Shown here in pieces: positions 17,690-25,494 of a stretch of DNA of 64,000 nt. Source of the stretch: Nitrospira sp. (GTDB lineage Bacteria > Nitrospirota > Nitrospiria > Nitrospirales > Nitrospiraceae); assembly GCA_024998595.1 (NCBI GenBank), contig JACOEK010000009.1, positions 40,815 through 104,814 of the forward strand, in the 5' to 3' direction. How positions within the stretch are numbered: the stretch's first letter is position 1; every line of letters begins with the position of its first letter. The position numbers were made by a program, and so were the translations under genes. The notes under the pieces were generated by a model, which was given only the letters and a program-made list of their open reading frames with translations, was not told where the DNA came from and did not search any database.

Positions 17690-18601
17690 ATGTTAGAAAC
17701 GCGCTTCAAGGTCGTATTTCTCCTTGCTGTACTGTTTGCAGCCAGTTTGCCTATCATCGCCATTCTTCGCGGGACCATTACTACCCCCCTGGAGTCCGAG
17801 TCTCACCATTCTGAGGAAGATTCCCAGGGCGGTGCTCCGGACTCCTCTGTGCCAGAGCAGCCTCTGGAGGAAGAGCTCGTCGTCATCCCTGCGGGACCGT
17901 TCATTCGAGGAACCAGTCAGGGAGGATTCGATGAGCAACCGGAGCGAAGGATCTATCTCGACGAGTTCTCCATCGATCGATACGAAGTGACCAATGCGCA
18001 GTATGCAGCCTTTGTGAAGGCCACGGGCCATCGTAAATCAGGGCCTCCCTCGCGATATGCGAAGAATACAGGGCGCATGCGAGGGGTGAATCAGCCGGCG
18101 GTCTATGTGTCTTGGGAGGATGCCAAAGCCTATTGCGAATGGCGAGGCCGGCGGTTGCCGACTGAGGCTGAGTGGGAAAAGGCCATGCGTGGCACGGATG
18201 GTCGTCTGTGGCCCTGGGGCAACGTGGAAATGCCGGGGGGCGCGAATTGGGCGCGTATTAACGATGGTTTTGAGGTGGCGGCGCCGGTGGGGAGAGTGCG
18301 GAGTGATGCCAGCCCCTATGGAGTCATGGATGGGGCGGGAAATGTCATGGAGTGGGTAGATGATTGGTATCTGGAAGGCGCCTATGCTGCAGCCTCGGAC
18401 CGCAATCCGGAAAGTCCTGAATACGGTACCTATAAGGTTTTGCGGGGGGCGGCGTATACCAGCTCAGGATCAGACCTGCGTATCACCGCCCGCAGTAAGA
18501 TGATGTCGGATTTTCGGGATGAAACTATCGGCTTTCGCTGCGCGCAATCTCACGCAAAGACCGGCCGACTGGATGAGGGTGGGAGATTGAGGAAATCATA
18601 G
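17690..18601 (+). CDS. Membrane-anchored SUMF1-fold protein, copy 2
   Basis: 303 residues from ATG 17690, 12 bases after copy 1; an in-frame ATG at 17609 would sit inside copy 1. N-terminal transmembrane helix (VVFLLAVLFAASLPIIAIL), then SUMF1 landmarks: VIPAGPFIRGTSQGGFDE, DRYEVTNAQYAAF, GRRLPTEAEWEKAMRG, GVMDGAGNVMEWVDDW, VLRGAAYTSSGSDLR and GFRCAQS. As in copy 1 the catalytic Cys pair of formylglycine-generating enzymes is missing. The two are diverged tandem duplicates. They lie between the two bd-like oxidase genes, suggesting an accessory or assembly role outside the membrane. Confidence 0.75.
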   Translation: MLETRFKVVFLLAVLFAASLPIIAILRGTITTPLESESHHSEEDSQGGAPDSSVPEQPLEEELVVIPAGPFIRGTSQGGFDEQPERRIYLDEFSIDRYEVTNAQYAAFVKATGHRKSGPPSRYAKNTGRMRGVNQPAVYVSWEDAKAYCEWRGRRLPTEAEWEKAMRGTDGRLWPWGNVEMPGGANWARINDGFEVAAPVGRVRSDASPYGVMDGAGNVMEWVDDWYLEGAYAAASDRNPESPEYGTYKVLRGAAYTSSGSDLRITARSKMMSDFRDETIGFRCAQSHAKTGRLDEGGRLRKS

Positions 18602-18700
18602 GAAATCAAAGTAGTAAAGGATCAGAAACACCGCCAGAATGATATTGACAACCATTCCAGCCAAAACTATAATGTCGAACACTTTTGAGTTTTTAGCCAT
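18596..18700 (-). CDS. 34-residue single-helix membrane protein
   Basis: An ATG on the minus strand opens a 34-codon frame beginning MAKNSKVFDIIVLAG and ending YYFDFL: a basic N-terminus, one long hydrophobic helix and a short tail. A ribosome-binding site (AAAGGGA) lies about 6 bases upstream. Its stop overlaps the last bases of the convergent SUMF1-fold gene. Such tiny helices often are small subunits or regulators of membrane complexes. It is divergent from the small plus-strand genes next to it. Expression is unproven. Confidence 0.45.
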   Translation of the reverse strand: MAKNSKVFDIIVLAGMVVNIILAVFLILYYFDFL

Positions 18701-18701
18701 A

Positions 18702-18737
18702 AAAATCCCTTTAAAAATCATGTGCGTGAGGGATTTT
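18702..18737. promoter_or_regulatory. Inverted repeat overlapping the minus-strand small gene's ribosome-binding site
   Basis: AAAATCCCT at 18702-18710 is perfectly repeated in inverse as AGGGATTTT at 18729-18737, with an 18-base spacer. On the minus strand the left arm contains the AAAGGGA ribosome-binding site of the 34-residue protein. It may be an operator between divergent units or an RNA hairpin hiding that site. Confidence 0.4.
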
Positions 18738-18802
18738 GATTAACACAGCGTAGTTGGTGTGTCAATTTAAAATACGTACTTAAACCGTTGGGGAGAATCA
18801 CG

Positions 18803-18919
18803 ATGGAAGCTGCTCAGGATGACGTCATGGTTAAGGTCGGGAAGATGATTTTCTACATCACCTGTGCAGTCGGCTTGTGGTTTTTTTACTGGTTCGGCGG
18901 CATTCAATGCCCTTGCTGA
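18803..18919 (+). CDS. 38-residue single-helix membrane protein ending in Cys-Pro-Cys
   Basis: An ATG with GGGGAGA 7 bases upstream opens 38 codons. The product has an acidic N-terminus (MEAAQDDVMVKVGK), one helix rich in aromatics (IFYITCAVGLWFFYWFGG) and the tail IQCPC. Position, 50 bases before a second tiny membrane gene and about 240 bases before a bd-like oxidase subunit, suggests a small oxidase subunit comparable in size to CydX (37 residues), though the sequence is not CydX. Cys near the tail could bind metal. Confidence 0.55.
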   Translation: MEAAQDDVMVKVGKMIFYITCAVGLWFFYWFGGIQCPC

Positions 18920-18968
18920 TCCTCGTCCCGGCCTTGAAAAATGTTTATTAAGTTGAAGGGGGTTTGAG

Positions 18969-19091
18969 ATGGGCCAAACAATCGTGTATTTCGTCGTATC
19001 GATCTTGATCTGTGTGTCGTTTTTTGCGGCTGTTGATCACTTTCTGATGGATGCGCAAGGGTTGGACTTTTGGTATCTCCTTCGTAAGTAA
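18969..19091 (+). CDS. 40-residue single-helix membrane protein
   Basis: ATG preceded by GGGGG about 10 bases upstream; 40 codons. One N-terminal helix (IVYFVVSILICVSFFAAV) is followed by DHFLMDAQGLDFWYLLRK, an amphipathic tail with His and aromatics. Together with the 38-residue protein upstream it forms a pair of tiny membrane proteins directly before the bd-like oxidase gene at 19155. Role as oxidase small subunits is inferred from position. Confidence 0.55.
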   Translation: MGQTIVYFVVSILICVSFFAAVDHFLMDAQGLDFWYLLRK

Positions 19092-19154
19092 GTGCTGGGA
19101 GATAAGGCTTTTGACTTTGTTGTTCACATACGCGATGTATCAAGGAGGTAACCC

Positions 19155-21074
19155 ATGGGCTCTGTAACCCGCACGAAGTTGATGTCGGTCATGGCGCTAT
19201 GCGCGATGATCGGCCTCCTCCTCATGCCCATTCTGGTTGCGATCCCCGCCCTTGCCGGTGATGGTGGCGCTCCCGCCGCTGACGGCAAGAAAGAGGGCGG
19301 TGAGGCAAAGGTCGAGAAGGGCAAGGATGTCTATTATAAAACGGAAGGCATTGTCTCTGGTCCGCCGGCACCAAAGACGACGGATAGTGAGAAGGACTAC
19401 CCGCGCTATAACTTTGAGAGTCGCGTGCTTCTCTGGTTTGCCAACCAGCAGCATCTTTATTACGGCAGCTTCGTGTTGGCCGTGCCGATCTTCTGTATGG
19501 TCATCGAGTTCATGGGTGTGGTGACCAAAGATAAGGCCATGGCCAAGCGCTATGATCAGCTAGCCTACGACTTTATTAAAATCAGTCTGACGGCTTATTC
19601 ATTGACCGCCATCCTGGGCGGTATCTTGATCTTCACCTTCCTGACTCTCTATCCGGCCTTTTTCCAATACCTTTCCGGTATTTTTAGGCCGGTTATGCAC
19701 ATCTACGCTCTGATGTTCGTGGCGGAGAGCGGTACGCTCTATATCTACTATTACGGCTGGGACAAAATGAAAGAGGGCTTCCTTAAGTGGATTCACCTCA
19801 GCATGTCAGTTGTCTTGAACGTGATTGGTACCATCTTGATGTTCCTGGCGAATTCGTGGATCGGTTTCATGATGTCGCCAGCCGGCGTTGACGAGCAGGG
19901 TCGGTATCTCGGGAACATCTGGCATGTTATCCACACCGCTCTCTGGAATCCGCTCAATTTACACCGCATCCTTGGCAATATGGCCTTCGGTGGTGGTGTC
20001 GTCGCGGCGTATGCTGCGTACCGGTTTTTGTCAGCGAAAACCGATGAAGAGCGTGCCCACTATGATTGGATGGGCTACATCGCCATGGCTCTTGGCGTGG
20101 CGTTCTTGATCCCTCTTCCTTTTGCCGGTTACTGGCTGATGCGTGAGGTGTACGCCTACCGGCAACAGATGGGTATCACGTTGATGGGTGGATTGCTTGC
20201 ATGGTTGTTCATCATTCAGGCGACCATGATCGGAATCTTGTTCCTCAGCACAAACTACTACCTTTGGCAGGCACTGGGGCGCATGCGTGGGGCTGAAAAG
20301 TATCAGCGCTACATTAAGTATTTGGTGTTTCTGCTTACTTGCGGCTATCTGGTATTCATCACTCCGCACACCATCGTCATGACTCCCGCTGAGTTGAAAG
20401 CAATGGGTGGTCAACAGCACCCTGTGCTTGGCAATTATGGCGTGATGTCGGCCAAGAACGGTGGTATTAACGTGATTATCACGACCACGGTCTTGAGCTT
20501 CGTCTGGTACATGCGAGGCAATAAGGTCTCGACGGTGTCTTGGGCAAAGTTTGGCAATATTTTCATGGGCTGCTTCTTCTTCTTTGCCTACCTCAACATT
20601 ATTATGTTGGCGATCTATGGCTACTACATTCCCGCCAACGTTCGTGTCGGTCTGTCTGTGCCTCAGGTCGCAACAACCCTGTCCTGTCTCTTCTTCATGT
20701 TTGCGCTTAATAGCGTCATGATGAAGGGTGCAAAGCAGATGGGTCCGATCGAGTGGGGTAAAATTTCAGCACGATCTCAGTACGCGCTCATCATGCTCGC
20801 CACCGCATTTACATGGATGATGGGTTTGATGGGGTACATCAGATCGTCGGTCAGGCTCTTCTGGCACGTTAACGAAATTATGCGGGACAATTCGCCATGG
20901 GCCTACACTCATACGGTAGGTTTTGCGGCAAACATGATTTCTGCGAACGTGCTGTTCTTCTGGATCAGCATCATGTTTGTGTTTTGGTTGGGTGCCTTAG
21001 CGGCGAAAAAGGCTCCAGTGGAAGCGAAAGCCGCTGTGCCTGGTCGTGCAACGGCGCCAGCAGTTGGTCACTAA
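19155..21074 (+). CDS. Cytochrome bd-like terminal oxidase subunit I, copy 2
   Basis: 639 residues, about 14 transmembrane segments after an export-like N-terminus (cleavage near PALAG). Candidate haem ligands: His100 in QQHLYYGSFVLAVP (CydA His19 helix) and His270 in NLHR (CydA His186 helix). IYALMFVAESG keeps the second of the two CydA helix-3 acidic residues (Glu107-like, about Glu191) but has Tyr at the first. TPHTIV (about 403) and GGQQHPVLGNYGVM (about 418) add His found in both copies here. No CydB follows; instead two cytochromes c and a dihaem/EBDH fusion do. Published work on Nitrospira proposes such proteins as the terminal oxidase, with possible copper binding. AAGGAGG precedes the ATG. 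Confidence 0.8.
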   Translation: MGSVTRTKLMSVMALCAMIGLLLMPILVAIPALAGDGGAPAADGKKEGGEAKVEKGKDVYYKTEGIVSGPPAPKTTDSEKDYPRYNFESRVLLWFANQQHLYYGSFVLAVPIFCMVIEFMGVVTKDKAMAKRYDQLAYDFIKISLTAYSLTAILGGILIFTFLTLYPAFFQYLSGIFRPVMHIYALMFVAESGTLYIYYYGWDKMKEGFLKWIHLSMSVVLNVIGTILMFLANSWIGFMMSPAGVDEQGRYLGNIWHVIHTALWNPLNLHRILGNMAFGGGVVAAYAAYRFLSAKTDEERAHYDWMGYIAMALGVAFLIPLPFAGYWLMREVYAYRQQMGITLMGGLLAWLFIIQATMIGILFLSTNYYLWQALGRMRGAEKYQRYIKYLVFLLTCGYLVFITPHTIVMTPAELKAMGGQQHPVLGNYGVMSAKNGGINVIITTTVLSFVWYMRGNKVSTVSWAKFGNIFMGCFFFFAYLNIIMLAIYGYYIPANVRVGLSVPQVATTLSCLFFMFALNSVMMKGAKQMGPIEWGKISARSQYALIMLATAFTWMMGLMGYIRSSVRLFWHVNEIMRDNSPWAYTHTVGFAANMISANVLFFWISIMFVFWLGALAAKKAPVEAKAAVPGRATAPAVGH

Positions 21075-21099
21075 TCAAAACACGAAAAATGAATCAATG

Positions 21100-21154
21100 A
21101 GGGAGGGTCTCCGGGTTGCTTTGGCAACGCGGAGCCTTCCCCTCCTGCAGGAGG
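21100..21154 (+). promoter_or_regulatory. Intra-operon hairpin and palindromic ribosome-binding site
   Basis: A hairpin with GTTGC-TTTG-GCAAC at its tip and CTCCG/CGGAG below lies between the oxidase and cytochrome c genes. It abuts CCTCCTGCAGGAGG (21141-21154), a perfect 14-base palindrome whose right half is the GGAGG ribosome-binding site of the gene starting at 21163. Pairing of the halves could hide that site. There is no T-run, so it is not an obvious terminator. Confidence 0.45.
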
Positions 21155-21162
21155 TTTGAGCT

Positions 21163-22476
21163 GTGATTGAACTCATTAAATCGGCCTTGTCGATGGGCTG
21201 GCCAGCGTTGGGCCTATTAGTTGGCCTAATGTTCTATTTTAAGGCCACCATTTCAGACCCGGTGGCAAACAAGCGGGCAGTGTTCAAGACATTCATTGGC
21301 ATTTGGGGAGCGCTGCTCCTCTTCATGGCCATTGCCAACTACAAGATGAACTTTTTCGGTGAGTCGCGACTGTTGCCTGTGTCTCTTGTCTTAATCACCT
21401 CAATGACATTCATGATGGCCCTGTATTTCACGAATATCAGCGCATTGCTGAAAATCGGGGGCTTCATGTTCTTCATCGCTGCGGCGCTTTCCGGTTATGG
21501 AAACTGGCTGCCTCAGGTGGAGGGTGGGTTCCCGCCGATTGAAGAGAAAAAAGACTTCAGCAATATGCCGCAGACCGAACTTGCTGACGAGGGTGAGAAA
21601 ATCATTTTCGGCGGAGTAGGGCAAAACAAGGTCCAGGGTGCCATCGGAAAGGGGCAGTGTCCTCTCTGCCATGCGTTCCACAAGGGTATGTTGGGTGAGC
21701 GCGCACCAAACTTGGACGGACTTCCGGAGCGCGCCGGAACCCAGATCGAAGATCCTCGCTATCACAAGGGGAACGCGGCTGCTCGTGATTCGGACCAAAA
21801 GGAAGCATTCCCTGGGTCAGGGACCGCCGAGAATGCACAAGAGTATATTGCCGAGTCGCATGCCTGTCCGAGCTGCTTCGTGGTGGCAGGTTACGGCGTG
21901 AAGGGAACCAATGACAAGGTTAGCCCGATGCCATCTATCCATAAGCCGCCGATCTCTTTGTCTTTGCCTGAGCTGGCCGCAGTCGACACCTGGTTATATT
22001 TGAGAGAAGGACGAGACGCGCCTGGTTTTGATGAGATTGTCAAATCCTACGAAAAGTTCATTCCGGAATCAGATCGTCCCAAGCCGCCAACAGAAGGGGA
22101 TGCCAAGCCAGGCGCCAGCGCATTGATGGCGGACGGAACCGAACCAGTCGATCAGATTTTCGCCAAGGGGCAATGTGTCGCGTGCCATACAATCCCTGGG
22201 ATTGCTGGAGCAACCGGCACGATTGGTCCGAAGTTGGTCGAGGGAACGAATGCTCCGCTGCGCATTAAGGACAAGGATTACAAGGGGAAGGCGAAGAGCG
22301 TTCCTGACTACATCATGGAGTCCATTGTCGAGCCTAGTGCTTATGTCGTGAAGGGCTTCCCCGACAACACCATGCCTAAGGTGTTTGGGCAAAAGCTTAG
22401 CGCTGGTGCCCTCAAGAAACTTGTAGATTACCTTTCGCAGGTTCAGGAAGGGAAAGAGCCGCCGAAGGCCTCCTAA
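21163..22476 (+). CDS. Membrane-anchored dihaem cytochrome c
   Basis: 437 residues, GTG start next to GGAGG. The first 120 residues form about four hydrophobic helices; the rest is periplasmic with two CxxCH sites, CPLCH (C166) and CVACH (C338), each followed by a Met-containing SPMP or NTMP segment likely giving the sixth haem ligand. The second domain resembles the first, so the two haem domains are duplicated. As the gene after the bd-like oxidase, it may pass electrons to it, replacing quinol as donor; this is inference. A CPSC pair at about residue 235 lacks the His and is not a haem site. Confidence 0.8.
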   Translation: MIELIKSALSMGWPALGLLVGLMFYFKATISDPVANKRAVFKTFIGIWGALLLFMAIANYKMNFFGESRLLPVSLVLITSMTFMMALYFTNISALLKIGGFMFFIAAALSGYGNWLPQVEGGFPPIEEKKDFSNMPQTELADEGEKIIFGGVGQNKVQGAIGKGQCPLCHAFHKGMLGERAPNLDGLPERAGTQIEDPRYHKGNAAARDSDQKEAFPGSGTAENAQEYIAESHACPSCFVVAGYGVKGTNDKVSPMPSIHKPPISLSLPELAAVDTWLYLREGRDAPGFDEIVKSYEKFIPESDRPKPPTEGDAKPGASALMADGTEPVDQIFAKGQCVACHTIPGIAGATGTIGPKLVEGTNAPLRIKDKDYKGKAKSVPDYIMESIVEPSAYVVKGFPDNTMPKVFGQKLSAGALKKLVDYLSQVQEGKEPPKAS

Positions 22477-22524
22477 CTGCGCTAGGTATCTGGTTGCTAT
22501 TGCGGAAGAAAGGGAGATGAGGAC

Positions 22525-23562
22525 ATGAAAGCATTAATGTCAGTCGGGGCCCTGATCGGCGTCCTTGGACTGCTCATGTTGATCGGCATGATCTTCGGAG
22601 TGGTTCCATCGAACACCGTCAGGCTCGTTGAGGGCTACATGCCCATGCAGGTGCTGAGTGAGCTGGCGATATTCGTCGCCGGCTTTGCTGGCCTGAGCTA
22701 TCTCGCCAACTCTATGGGAATGACCATTCCTCGGTTTTGGCAGGGAGTTTTGTTCTGGGCATTTATTCAGACGTATCTCAAGTTTCGTATCTACCCGCCG
22801 ATTCCCTTCAGTGTTAGAGCAATGTACGGCGTAGTGTCATTTGTCGCGGTATTTATGTGGGTTTCCGCTAACGAAGAAGACTGGAAGAAATTTCGCCAGC
22901 CAATTCTCAACGTTTTGGACGCCAACACCGGATTCCATAAAGCGCTCAGGACGATGTATTTAATTCTCTTGCCGATTCTTATCGGCGGATTCTCCTTCAT
23001 GACGATGAAGCCCAGTGTGGACGAGCCAATTGAGCTCCGCACCGTGCATCCGGCTCCGCCTGCTAGCACGAAGGTGCACGGTAAGACCTATACCCTGCAA
23101 ACCTCGCAGAATCCTTATCGTGTCAATCTCGAAGGTAAATACGATCAGGCTTACAGCAATAAGCTGATTGTGGAGCAGGGAATGGGCCGTTTGATGGCTC
23201 CTAATGCCAATCCATGGGATGACAAGGCTGAAGGATATTTAAAGTATGTCCGTGAAGGCGGAGAAATTTTCTTTCAGAACTGTCACTTCTGCCATGGCGA
23301 CAACTTAAACGGTCGCGGTCTCCACGCATTTGCATTCAATCCGATCCCAGCGAACTTTACCGACCCGGGCACGATTGCGCAGTTACAGGAAACATTCATT
23401 TTCTGGCGCGTCGCTAAGGGCGGAATTGGTCTTCCGAATGAGGGTTTCCCTTGGGCCTCCGTCATGCCGCCATGGGAACAGCACCTAACCACTGACGAAA
23501 TCTGGAAGGTGATCCTGTTCGAATACTGGCACACGGGATACTATCCTCGGACATGGGACTAA
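22525..23562 (+). CDS. Membrane-anchored monohaem cytochrome c
   Basis: 345 residues. About four or five hydrophobic helices occupy residues 1-165 (with a cytoplasmic-looking NEEDWKKFRQP loop), followed by a periplasmic cytochrome c domain with one CxxCH (CHFCH, C253) and a late WASVMPPWEQHLT segment providing the likely Met ligand. AAGGGAGATGAGG precedes the ATG, 49 bases after the dihaem cytochrome. Likely a subunit of the same electron-transfer complex as its neighbours. Confidence 0.8.
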   Translation: MKALMSVGALIGVLGLLMLIGMIFGVVPSNTVRLVEGYMPMQVLSELAIFVAGFAGLSYLANSMGMTIPRFWQGVLFWAFIQTYLKFRIYPPIPFSVRAMYGVVSFVAVFMWVSANEEDWKKFRQPILNVLDANTGFHKALRTMYLILLPILIGGFSFMTMKPSVDEPIELRTVHPAPPASTKVHGKTYTLQTSQNPYRVNLEGKYDQAYSNKLIVEQGMGRLMAPNANPWDDKAEGYLKYVREGGEIFFQNCHFCHGDNLNGRGLHAFAFNPIPANFTDPGTIAQLQETFIFWRVAKGGIGLPNEGFPWASVMPPWEQHLTTDEIWKVILFEYWHTGYYPRTWD

Positions 23563-23608
23563 TTCTGAATCTTACAAACAACCTGGGAGAACAGGTGTGA
23601 GGTTAACA

Positions 23609-25393
23609 ATGAGCAAATTTCGTATGAATGCAAAGGCGTCCCCGGTTATCGGGGTTGCCATTGGTGCCCTTCTACTTTCCGCAAGTGCGGTCGGGATCGG
23701 CCATGCAGCAGATCTCCCCGAGGGCTTTGCCAAAGGAGAATTGGCTCCTGCCCCTCCGGCGGAAATGATCGAAGCAGGTAAACGTGTGTATTTCACCAAG
23801 TGCGTGTGGTGTCACGGAGTTGACGGAGCCGGGGATGGCCCTGGTGCAGACCGGCTTTGGCCGCGCCCCAGAAACTTCAATCAGGGTACCTTCAAAATTC
23901 GTCACACGGCGAGTGGAGAATTGCCGCTGTTTAACTATAATGAAAGGACCCCGGACAGCGGGAAAAACGATTTGTTCGATACGGTGACGCATGGTCTGCC
24001 AGGCTCCGCGATGCCACCCTGGGAGGGCATCTTAACGGAAGAACAGCGCAGTCAGGTGTTGTCGTTCGTGACCACTCAGCTTGTGAAAGATCGGAAATTC
24101 ACTGACAAGCAATCAGAAACTCAGACCATCCTTCAGCTCGGCACGATCAAGCCGGCTGAGGCCACCGAGGACAGCGTCAAGAAGGGCGCTCAGTTGATTG
24201 TGGACAAGAAGTGCATCGAATGTCACGGCGTCGAAGGGCGCGGTGACGGCAATGCCTTCAACCTGAAAGATGACTGGGGCTTTTCTATTCAGCCCGCCAA
24301 TTGGCACAAATGCTGGAATTTCCGCGGCAGCCGCCAGGATCCTTATAACGTGCGGAACATTTTCCGTACGTTCTCGACCGGTGTCAACGGCACTCCGATG
24401 CCGTCATTTGCAGATAGCACCTCGGTCGAGGATCGTTGGAATATTGCGAACTTCGTGAATTCGTTGTGCGAACGTGATGAGGAAGGAAAGCCTCTCGGCA
24501 TCGATCCTCTGACCGACAAGCCGAAGATCAATTTCGTCGTTCCATCCATGGCGGTGGAAGGTGAAATTTCGAGCGATCCTGAGAACGAAATGTGGAAAAA
24601 GCAGGGTCGTCGTTATGTCGCAATGGGTGGTCAAATCACTCATAAGCCACGCAACTTCGTGAATCGTATCGACGATATCTGGGTAAAATCGCTCTATAAC
24701 GAGAAAAGCGTTGTGTACTTGATCCAATGGGATGACCGGACCAAGAGCATCGCGGAAGGCAAGCTTCCTTGGGCGCCGACTCAGGTTAACGTCGAAAACT
24801 TCGGCGTGAAGGAGCAGGCACCAAAGACCGGTGAAGAAGGTTCGATCGCTGCGGCTCAGAATAATTATGCCGTCTATAACGATGCAATCGCCTTCCAGTT
24901 CCCGATCAAGTGGCAGGAAATTCCTGCTCCCTTTAAACCACGGTATTTGTTCGGTGACGCGAAATTCAATGCCGACATCTTGAAGTGGGAAGCGGACGGC
25001 TCATTGCGTTCCTTCAAGGGTACCGGATGGGATCAGGACTTCGAAGAGCGTGATGACTTTGAAGAAAAGGTTAAGCTCTTGAAGTCAGAGTGGAAGAACG
25101 GTCAGTGGACCGTCATGATCTCTCGCCCACTTAAGGGTAGCAAGGATGATTATGACGACTACACCCGATTTGATATCGGTAAATACATTCCGATGGTGTT
25201 TTTCGCCTGGGATGGACATAACGGTGATGCGGGACGCAAGATGGCCGTGTCGGCCTTCTATTACACGATCCTGCAACCTCCGATTCCTCAGGAAGTGTAC
25301 ATTTACCCGGCCGTTATCGCGGTGGGTGTGGTGTTCCTAGAGGGTTGGATGTTGACCCGCCGCTCTAATAAGAAGAAGGGCAAAGTCCTTTAA
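23609..25393 (+). CDS. Dihaem cytochrome c fused to an NxrC/ethylbenzene-dehydrogenase-gamma domain
   Basis: 594 residues from ATG 23609 (GGTGAGG upstream; GTG 23597 is possible). Signal peptide ends at GHAAD. Two class-I-like cytochrome c domains carry CVWCH (C65) and CIECH (C202). From about residue 310 to 555 comes a domain of the haem-b gamma subunits of DMSO-reductase type II enzymes (VYLIQWDDRTKS, YNDAIAFQFPI, FKGTGWDQDFEER, WTVMISRPL). A C-terminal transmembrane helix (VYIYPAVIAVGVVFLEGWML) and a basic tail anchor it. It ends a four-gene set with the bd-like oxidase, so it may link periplasmic donors to the oxidase. Haem b binding is inferred. Confidence 0.8.
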   Translation: MSKFRMNAKASPVIGVAIGALLLSASAVGIGHAADLPEGFAKGELAPAPPAEMIEAGKRVYFTKCVWCHGVDGAGDGPGADRLWPRPRNFNQGTFKIRHTASGELPLFNYNERTPDSGKNDLFDTVTHGLPGSAMPPWEGILTEEQRSQVLSFVTTQLVKDRKFTDKQSETQTILQLGTIKPAEATEDSVKKGAQLIVDKKCIECHGVEGRGDGNAFNLKDDWGFSIQPANWHKCWNFRGSRQDPYNVRNIFRTFSTGVNGTPMPSFADSTSVEDRWNIANFVNSLCERDEEGKPLGIDPLTDKPKINFVVPSMAVEGEISSDPENEMWKKQGRRYVAMGGQITHKPRNFVNRIDDIWVKSLYNEKSVVYLIQWDDRTKSIAEGKLPWAPTQVNVENFGVKEQAPKTGEEGSIAAAQNNYAVYNDAIAFQFPIKWQEIPAPFKPRYLFGDAKFNADILKWEADGSLRSFKGTGWDQDFEERDDFEEKVKLLKSEWKNGQWTVMISRPLKGSKDDYDDYTRFDIGKYIPMVFFAWDGHNGDAGRKMAVSAFYYTILQPPIPQEVYIYPAVIAVGVVFLEGWMLTRRSNKKKGKVL

Positions 25394-25421
25394 GCGAGAG
25401 TAGCGAATGTAGGTGTGAATG

Positions 25422-25458
25422 CGAGGGGGTGAGGCAACTCACCCCCTCGTTGTTTTTT
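25422..25458 (+). terminator. Rho-independent terminator closing the oxidase/cytochrome operon
   Basis: CGAGGGGGTGAG paired with CTCACCCCCTCG around a GCAA tetraloop, followed by TTGTTTTTT. Confidence 0.9.
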
Positions 25459-25494
25459 GGCATGTAGTGTTTCGTGAAGTGAGGCAGTAACGTG

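Noticed and set aside
16764..18601. Active sulfatase-modifying enzymes
   Set aside because: The catalytic cysteines are absent and no sulfatase gene is nearby.
19111..19140. TTGACT with a possible -10 element before the copy-2 oxidase gene as a promoter
   Set aside because: The -35 looks good but the hexamer at the right distance (ATGTAT) is a poor -10 match; Nitrospira promoter rules are not known well enough.
13771..21074. A standard cydAB operon
   Set aside because: No CydB-like gene adjoins either bd-like gene and the proteins are about 100 residues longer than CydA with a different His set.
21859..21876. CPSC pair in the dihaem cytochrome c as a third haem site
   Set aside because: The residue after the second Cys is Phe, not His, so the CxxCH motif is incomplete.
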